Below the pieces are notes generated by a model. That model was given only the letters and a program-made list of their open reading frames with translations, ran no database searches and was not told where the DNA came from. 64,000 bases of DNA from Marisa cornuarietis (taxonomy: Eukaryota; Mollusca; Gastropoda; Architaenioglossa; Ampullariidae). The translations under genes and the position numbers were made by a program. Below, piece by piece: positions 57,401-64,000 of this stretch; position 1 is the first letter of the stretch, and the number at the start of each line of letters is the position of its first letter. The stretch spans positions 1,240,001 to 1,304,000 of the forward strand of contig SMMW01000130.1 in NCBI GenBank assembly GCA_004794655.1. The letters run 5' to 3'.

Positions 57401-59500
57401 ACACATACTGAAACAACAGGATTAAAAAAACATTTTAATTGTTTTAATTTTATACAAATTTAAAAATGAATTTAGGATTTCTTATGGCTTTTCTAGCCTA
57501 TTTAAATGCTCTTAGTTGTACAAATACAATGATAACTAGTTTAACTATCAAGAATGTCTAAAACAGGTGTGCCCAACCTACGGCTCGCGAACATGCTTCA
57601 TGCGGGCCGCTCCTTTTGGCTTATGATTTCTTTCTTTCTAACCAAATCTTAAGCTTTGGTATATCGCTGCATAATCTCATTTTTAATGCCACCATGTTTC
57701 TGGAAAAAAACCATGTTCTGGCCTGCAAGACTTTATATCATGTTGAGTGTGGCCCTCGGGCGAGAAAAGGTTGGGCACCACTGGTCTAAAATCAAAACTC
57801 AAGTTGTGTACTCACATTTTCTAACTTCTCGTGAGTAAAGAGAGAAAATCCCTCAAAAATAAACTCGTGGTTGTCAAATTCTATCACAGTGGGACTGTTT
57901 GTCTAAAAACAAAAGGAAGGAAATCCACCAATAAATATCAAGCTACATGCATAATTCTTGAATTTAATGGGCAACTATTCACATTTTTGAATTTACAAAC
58001 AGTGACTTTGTGATTCACAGAGCAGAAGAGTGATCTTTCTGATGACCTACTAGTTAGCAAGATCTGGAGGTAGCTGGTACCCATGCAACCAAGATGCACA
58101 CAAAACAAAGTCAGCATCTTGCTCTAAGGTATCTTTCTAGTAAACATTTAAGGGATGAATGTTTGTCTCCTCCATAAAATGTAAGCTTTCCTTGGTAGGT
58201 GGAGTTTGAGCCAGTGGTGTACAGCATGGCTTAAGAATACCGGAAACTAATGGTGGGTCCCATGCCTTAGTTGCATAAAGTAGAAGAAGAAAGAGAAAAC
58301 AGTGGTAATTATTTTCACAATCCAGAAGTAGATAAGTAGAGTTAAGCTTGTAACTTGCGGTGACGTGCAGCTCCACATTGTCACCATTGTCACATTTATC
58401 AACTCTGTAAAATTATTGAGGTATGTTTAAGTAATCTCTGCTAACCACACAAATAATGACAAACCAATACAAAGCACAAGAGTAGCTTGTATCATATTTA
58501 CTAAAAAATTAACAAAAAATATCTTAAGGTAAATGTGCAAATGTTTTAGGTGACACACCAAGAAGTTGGTAGATGGTGACATGGTGATGCGATAGTGGAA
58601 CAGCTCTTTCATGTTGTTGCTAGAGGGTTCACATGGTTCTACATACTGCAATATACAAGATTAAAAAAACCACTCATTAGTGTAAGAATGATGCTACATC
58701 ATAAGAAATTAATTTTTCTTTTTAGTATCAGCTATGAGTTTTTTGGCCTTTAAAGTGATCTAGTAATTAGATATACACAAAATATACAGCATCTGAAGAA
58801 TGTTTTATTTCATATTTTCTCTCAAAACCTAGTAAGACTTAAGTTTAGCAGGAAAAAATAGACAAAATGTGGTAAAGGAAAAGGAACCTGTGTCTGTGTT
58901 TACCATTTCTCCAGGATATATATCATGTCGTATACCCGTTCTTCTGGCCTTAATGCTGCATCGACAAAGTGGACCATTGTTCATCTGAAACAACAATTTC
59001 TCTCTCTCTTCTTTAAAAGTAGAGATTATCATTCAAAGTCTGGATATAGTATGGATGTGGTCACAAAGCTATCCTGTCGTTAACACATGATGTCTACTGT
59101 AAAAAAGGCAACAGACTCGCTATGTGACAGCTAGATACATATCTTAAATGCTCTTTTTGAACAACCCTTTCATACTTAAATTATTGTTTAAATATTGTTT
59201 AATGATAAATTTAGTACATGGATATTCTTCTTTTACATCATAAAATGCACCATCCTTTGAGGACTAATAATTTATCAAGTATGATGCTTTGTTCAACTTC
59301 ATGAGCAAGAGTTCAAAACTGCAACTTAAACAATCTCTTGCTCACCTCCCCTGAATCGTTATACCACAGTTCTGGGTGCAGGCAGTGTGGATGTTTCTTC
59401 TTTCTCTCCATCTCTTCCATCCATCGAGTACAAACTGACTCATCATCCTCTGAGTCCGAGTCCGAGGATGAGCTACTGCTGCTGCTGCTGCTGCTGGTGT
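48411..59500 (-). CDS. DROSHA: Drosha, ribonuclease 3 of the Microprocessor (partial: last 23 coding exons)
   Basis: Exons, 5' to 3': 59500-59346, 58984-58904, 58645-58559, 57902-57816, 57366-57295, 56922-56781, 56503-56334, 56035-55854, 55620-55492, 54919-54841, 54308-54201, 54025-53887, 53659-53539, 53280-53181, 52806-52704, 52320-52148, 51755-51652, 51318-51213, 50561-50420, 50096-50014, 49431-49325, 48945-48800, 48583-48411. All junctions are GT-AG and in phase, giving 929 residues. In order: an acidic Ser-rich run, the central domain ([55 protein letters not shown]), RNase IIIa ([33 protein letters not shown]), RNase IIIb ([35 protein letters not shown]), and a dsRBD ([28 protein letters not shown]). 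Both RNase III signatures keep their acidic residues. Drosha cuts primary microRNA hairpins in the nucleus with DGCR8/Pasha. Human Drosha is 1374 residues; the Pro/RS-rich N-terminus is not found here. Confidence 0.97.
49893..49965 (-). pseudogene. Decayed partial duplicate of a Drosha RNase IIIb exon inside an intron
   Basis: The intron between exons 50096-50014 and 49431-49325 contains a roughly 70-base stretch at about 80% identity to the 3' half of exon 50561-50420. Translated, it reads [20 protein letters not shown], against [20 protein letters not shown] in the exon. No credible splice sites frame it, so it is annotated as a relic. Confidence 0.75.
50836..51080. other. Unassigned sequence in a Drosha intron
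   Basis: A less AT-rich patch (TGGCCTAGCGGCCATAACGG onward) stands out from the intron and may be an old repeat. It does not fold into a credible tRNA and no second copy was seen. Confidence 0.25.
57564..57783. mobile_element. hAT-type MITE (220 bp) in a Drosha intron
   Basis: Terminal inverted repeats CAGGTGTGCCCAACCT and GGTTGGGCACCACTG bound a 220-bp non-coding element. It is flanked by a perfect 8-bp duplication GTCTAAAA (57556-57563 and 57784-57791). TIR sequence, 8-bp duplication and the CGGCTCGCG...GCCCTCGGGCG subterminal motifs are typical of hAT non-autonomous elements. It lies about 30 bases from exon 57902-57816. Confidence 0.93.
59476..59497 (-). repeat. (AGC)n serine-coding microsatellite in Drosha
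   Basis: Seven to eight AGC codons encode part of the Ser run just after the splice acceptor at 59500. Acidic DSDSEDDES follows. Confidence 0.8.
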
Positions 59501-60020
59501 CTAGAAAATCCACAGAAAGTTGTGAGAAAGAGAAAGCTGAGATGACAGGTCACTGAGTCCGCATCAGCTGTAAACATTCACTGAAGAAAAAAAACATGCC
59601 CCATACTCACCTACTACCCCATACTCACAAGAAATAATTTCAGTCTCATACTTTAACTTACTAGTTTTCTATAACCAATTACTTCTAGCAGTTCTGTTCA
59701 TTCAGAACATTAGTACATGCATGTACACTCCTCCAACTGGGGGTGCCTGAATAAAGCAAAGTACAACAAATACAGCAGACCCTGACAAAGTAAGCAGTAA
59801 TAACATAATCACAACACTGGTCAACAAATTTTTACAAAAGTCATGTTACTGAAATAAAAGTCATTTCTCATCAATTTTTATGTGCCCAACATGAATACGA
59901 CAATCAAAATGTAAAATTGGCTCTAGCTTTTTTTGTTATCCGCAATAATTATTGTGTACATCACGAAATGCATGCTCATAGTATTTTACCTCTGGTTAAT
60001 ATCTGTAACAAATCGTCATA
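59501..60020. other. Drosha intron sequence, unassigned
   Basis: No upstream Drosha exon (Arg/Ser- or Pro-rich coding) is recognisable on the minus strand from here to the window end. Confidence 0.5.
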
Positions 60021-60022
60021 GA

Positions 60023-61520
60023 CTATGTCTTAGATTTCTTTGCCTGTCTCTTGTACAGCTGTTCGGGAGCATATCTGGGGAGTGTCCAGCAATAGACAGC
60101 CAGCATGGTAGTGGACAATTTTCGCTGGTATCTTTTTTCCATTGTTGCAATATCTTGATGAAAATGTTCGCCATGTTTATCACTAACCACACCACAGTTG
60201 TCAGGAAAGAAATGCAGATAGGAATGAAGGAAAGGGATCTTTAGAGACATATTGCAGCCAAGATTCTGATACTGCATCAGCATTTCTTCTACTAGTCCCT
60301 TGGAGTTTTCTGCCCTAACATTCCCGAAAAAGTTTGTAGACACTAGGGGAAAAGCATTCCATGCTTGTTTTGCATCACCCTGCAGGAAGTTGTTGAACCA
60401 GTTGTTGAAGAGCTCTCAAATCTGACAACCCACAAAAACTCCTTCTTTAATCTTTGCCTCGCTGAGTCGAGGGAATTTTTCAGGCAGGTATTGGAAAGCT
60501 AGCGAAGTCCGGTCCATGGCTTTCACGAAGTTCTGCATCAAACCTAGTTTGATGTGAAGGGATGGAAGCAGGATTTTGTGAGCCTCGACCAGACCTGATT
60601 GCTGGATATTCTTTCTCCAACTGCTAAATTTTGTCTGTGAGTCCATTCCTTCCACAAGTAGTGCAATTCCCTTGCTCAGCTATCCAACTCAAATAAGAAA
60701 CACATGCATTTTGTATATCCCTGCTGCAGTCCCGTTAAGGGCAACTATCTTCAAATCACCACAATGGTTCCAGCTGTACTTGACATACTCAATAGAATTT
60801 AGTAGCTGCTTTAAGTTATCGTACGTCTCTTGTGGACAGCATGCGCTACTGGAATAGATGGAGGACGGTTTCCATCGTGCAAAAGCACAGACTTAAGATT
60901 CAGTTTCGAAGAGTCTACAAATAGTCTCCATTCTTGTGGGTCATGAGTGATTTCTAAGCCATTCATGAGGCCCTCAATATCAGAACAGAATACCAGATTA
61001 CCTTCCTTTCTGAAGAAGGGCTCCAAATGCTGGTGGCGCTTTCGATTTGAAGTAATTGTGACATCTTCTTCTAGAAGATTCCATTGTTGGACTCTGAAAC
61101 TAGCAATTATTCCTTGTTCCTGGATAAGTTCAAATTACAAACCAGGTCATTTAGTTCTTCCTGTTTTATTCAGTGTGGGGTTGATGATGCACTACAGTGA
61201 AAATCTGAATTACTGCATGCTGTCTGACCAGGAAAAGAACAGGCTGGCTCAGCCTCATCCTCATCAGCTGAATCAAGAAAATATTCTGCTGGAGGTTCTG
61301 GAATAGGAAGTCCCTCACCATGTAGAACTGGTCTCAATGCAGACAGAATGTTAGGGTAGACTATTCTTGACTTTGTTTGCTTCGTTATCCCGCCGGAAAG
61401 ATGAGGAACCAAGCAGAAGTAACAATTGTTTGTGTGATTGCTTGGATGTCTCCGCACCATGGGGACTGCAAAGGGCTATGATAGTCTTTTGCCATTCAGC
61501 CACTGTGAAAGCTGTGTTGC
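60023..61520 (-). pseudogene. Broken copy of a multicopy invertebrate gene of unknown function
   Basis: Ordered minus-strand pieces are: 61460-61170 (RRHPSNHTNNCYFCLVPH, YPNILSALRPVLHGEGLPIP), 61026-60811 (FFRKEGNLVFCSDIEGLMNG, EWRLFVDSSKLNLKSVLLHD), 60655-60416 (LLPSLHIKLGLMQNFVKAMD, LSEAKIKEGVFVG) and 60343-60023 (GCNMSLKIPFLHSYLHFFPD, VVSDKHGEHFHQDIATMEKR). From memory, these match in order a large uncharacterised protein family found in many copies in hydrozoan, arachnid, aphid and mollusc genomes and probably mobile-element related. Stops and frameshifts separate the pieces, so this copy is dead. It lies in or just upstream of Drosha on the same strand. Confidence 0.75.
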
Positions 61521-61934
61521 ACATGTATCACAGCATATATGCAGGTCCCTAGGCTTGTCTTGGTCGCCAATATTGCATTCGAAGAAAAGATGATTTGCCT
61601 TCTAACTTTGTAAACTTTTGAGTGAAGACAGCACTTATGAATGTTTGTGAGCGTGAATGTACATCTACACATAGCTACGCTCGCGGCACTCTTCTTCCTT
61701 TTTCACACAAAAAGGCCCGGCCAACAATTCCACATTTAATGTTTGAAAAGAAAAAAATGAAATGGAAAAGAAATATAGAACTGTCTAATGACTGATAGAA
61801 AGATAGAGTCTCCCCGGCAATATCACTTATCTGTTTTGTTGATCCTATGGTTGGGTAATCCTGCATGAACAGTCAGATGAGTTAGTGTCCAACACACACT
61901 TCGCAGGTACGAAAATCCATCTGGATTGGCAATC

Positions 61935-62165
61935 ACAAGCTTACATCCAAGGCAGGTCAATCGTCTGCACAGAAGTTCTCTCAAACTGATGATCGGTAGG
62001 TTATATCCAAGGCAGATGAACTGGGACCATACAGATTCACTCGGACTGATGACCGGAAAATTATATCCAAAGCAGATGTACCGTCAGCACGGACATAGTT
62101 CAGCCAAACTGATGATCGGCCGATTATATCCAAGGCAGGTGAACTAAAGCACGGAAGAAGTCCAC
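61935..62165. repeat. Minisatellite, about 60-bp unit, four copies
   Basis: TTATATCCAAGGCAGATGAA-type blocks start near 61945, 62005, 62065 and 62127. Each is preceded by an AAACTGATGATCGG-type block. Units of 60-62 bp remain about 75-85% alike. A 73-codon frame through it is a by-product of the 60-bp (20-codon) period. Confidence 0.85.
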
Positions 62166-62530
62166 CCGAACTCAGAGGTAATTCTAGGATTTCAAAAACA
62201 GGGGCCCTGGGACCCTCTCAATGGAAAAAAAGGGGCCCTTCAAATGAAACAAGGGGTTCCTCGAAACAAACACATTTTCACTACTTTTCCTATAAATATT
62301 TGGTATACAACAAAATACTTCATGAATCACAAGAAATTGAAGATTAATCACATATATATCTTTTTCTTCTATATCGATAAATTATTTTTCATCATCATTA
62401 GTGTGATCATAGCATCCTAAATTCGCAAACCAATTAGTCTTTGTGTCCATCTCATTGGGCTATGAGCTAATGTTTAGACACTTTTCATGTGTCTCATTAG
62501 TGCAGGGGTTTAAATGTTTCTCCTTGAGGC
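62166..62530. other. Unassigned spacer
   Basis: It includes a purine-rich patch with GGGGCCCTT repeats (62205-62260) and AT-rich DNA. No gene was seen. Confidence 0.4.
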
Positions 62531-62534
62531 AACT

Positions 62535-63005
62535 TCTACGAGAAGACTTTATTAGGTGTTGATGACGGAAGCCCCCTCTCACAGCCTGCATTGTGGTATA
62601 GCATAAGGAGGCACAGCTTTCCAAGAACCAGCAAATTGGGAATTGAATCCCTGTAAAAATCAAATAACAGTTTAAACAGCTTGGGGAATCCCTCCCATAT
62701 GCATTCTGCGTTACAGTTTCTTTGACCACAATCCATTCCTCTAAACATGCTGCTTTGTCAAGCAAGATTTTACTGAATTTGCTGCCCACTTGTGCTGGTT
62801 TTCCAAAGAAATCTGTTAAGATATTTAATTCTTTGTCTCCATATGGTGTTCTGTCTTCTGTAGACAGGAAAAAGATGGGGCGCATGGAAAGAACTCAAAA
62901 ATGCAGAGGCAACGTCACCTGCATCTTTTAGGAACCTGTCATTAATGTTCTTGCACAGATTGTCGCAAAAGCAACCCTGACAAACTTCTATGTCCTGTGA
63001 TATCA
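62535..63005 (-). pseudogene. Relic of a hAT/ZNF862-like gene (C-terminal dimerisation region)
   Basis: Minus-strand pieces read QDIEVCQGCFCDNLCKNIND, FLKDAGDVASAF, YGDKELNILTDFFG, DKAACLEEWIVVKETV, FPKLFKLLFDF, then a decayed NAGCERGLPSSTPNKVFS. This corresponds to the conserved DCERGFS..N.IKSS block of hAT-like transposases and ZNF862-like proteins. At least two frameshifts, near 62690 and 62880, break it. Confidence 0.65.
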
Positions 63006-64000
63006 AGCTACCAACACGTTTTTAAGTGTTATATAATACCGCCGGCATAAGTTCCGAAAAGGTCATGAGGACAGAAATAAATCAGAATTGAAAATAGTTT
63101 GAAAATTGAAATCTTTATGAAGAATTTCAGCCTCCAAAGAGTGCCTGTGGTCGGAAGTCTGAATGTCTCTGCAGCGTCCTTGTTCGGTACTTAACACACC
63201 CGGGGTTGTAAACGCGTTATTCTTATTGTTTTATGCACAATTATACATCTCATGCCTTCCTCCTCGTTTATTAGCCAAGACCATTTCTTCAGCCATTCAC
63301 ACTGACAGGTTCTCTGGATGCGTGGTTTTTACGTGCGGTCTCTGTCTCAATTTGTCTATTTCGTTGTCTACATTTTCAGCTCCAACAATGTGTGCGGCAC
63401 ACTCTGTTGAGTTTCTGTTTCTTCCTGTCCTTGTCGATTTCTACTTTCCGGACCATCTTCTACTGTTCTGGTCGTGAACGAAAAGTCAAACAGAGTTGAC
63501 AGTCGCATTCACTTCGTTTTCAACTCGCTTGCTTCCAATACCCATTGATCTCTCCCGTCCCAAATGTTTTCACTATGGGCTTTGAAGTGCCGCATCGTGT
63601 GTTCAAAAGTGCACCAGCCACGGTATTTTTGCGGGCGCATGGTCGCGCTGACTTTCAGACTATGCGGCCCTCAGCGAAATTTTGCGGGAATCCCGCAAGG
63701 CCGCAGCCTAGAATTACCTCTGCGAACTGACGAATTAGAACATTATACTCTAAGAGGAACACAACCGAAGATCATGACTTTGAAGATCAGCCTTACTATA
63801 GTCAATCCCCAGTAAATGTCGATTCAGCACTGCCCTTCAGCAGGAGTGTTTTCAGCTCCTGTAGTTACCGCTGGGGAGGTCCGTAGTGTCTCAAGAGATC
63901 TCCGCCAAATTTGGAGTCCAGCTTGGCTATGCTTGACCCCAGTGTAAGCACTGATTCAGCTACTACTCTTCGGTAGAGAAGATGTCAGCATCCGTTACAA
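63006..64000. other. Unassigned sequence at the window end
   Basis: No Drosha exon, C1q exon or recognised repeat was found. The GC content rises after 63560. Plus-strand frames at 63163-63477 and 63545-63815 have no family resemblance. Confidence 0.35.

Noticed and set aside
63163..63815. Plus-strand frames near the right edge
   Set aside because: No family resemblance and no splice or start context; the region is likely Drosha intron or intergenic.

Overview
This is a window of animal nuclear DNA, most likely from a mollusc and probably a gastropod. Genes are split by GT-AG introns, non-coding DNA is rich in microsatellites, and non-LTR retrotransposons, a SINE-like family and hAT relics are scattered throughout. 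A clustered family of secreted C1q-domain proteins also fits lophotrochozoan, especially molluscan, genomes. The species assignment is inference. No prokaryotic gene structure, CRISPR array or RNA gene was recognised.

Layout. (i) 1-3300: the 3' end of a Ty3/Gypsy-like element, an inverted-repeat element and retroposon tails. (ii) 3300-42100: a segmentally duplicated array of C1q-domain (C1qDC) genes, all on the plus strand. Six genes are intact by splicing arithmetic (5952-7402, 16639-18089, 25114-26090, 30882-33143, 37324-38548, 40476-41618). One orphan first exon (28330-28579) and flanks of at least two lost copies are also present. Each intact gene has three exons: exon 1 encodes a signal peptide plus a short coiled coil, and exons 2 and 3 encode the C1q domain split after a Leu-(Leu/Val)-Gly-type junction. 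Two subtypes exist. Type I starts MSC; type II starts MDSD and has a longer Gln-rich coiled coil. The copy at 30882 starts MSC but has a type II-like coiled coil. (iii) 42100-48400: a gene-poor spacer with SINE-like repeats and local tandem duplications. (iv) 48411-59500, minus strand: 23 coding exons of the microRNA-processing nuclease Drosha, from just before the central domain to the stop codon, with every exon junction in phase. (v) 59500-64000: probably the next intron of Drosha or the gap to its N-terminal exons, containing two decayed repeat-derived genes and a 60-bp minisatellite.

The C1qDC products are predicted to be secreted, trimerising C1q/TNF-fold lectin-like proteins, which in molluscs act as pattern-recognition or agglutinating factors. 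Drosha is the nuclear RNase III of the Microprocessor and is functionally unrelated; the two loci are simply adjacent.

Most notable: (a) intron 1 of the C1qDC genes begins inside a (GTGA)n microsatellite, so the 5' splice site is reiterated every 4 bp, with an in-frame stop two codons inside the intron; (b) the gene at 25114-26090 has two frame-changing lesions, one in exon 1 and one in exon 2, that cancel across the intron; (c) a lone first exon could serve as an alternative first exon; (d) Drosha carries a decayed partial copy of an RNase IIIb exon in a neighbouring intron; (e) several transposon insertions have precise diagnostics here, including a 15-bp target-site duplication for an RTE-like LINE, a perfect 8-bp duplication for a hAT MITE, and a paralogous empty site for an L2/CR1-like LINE.
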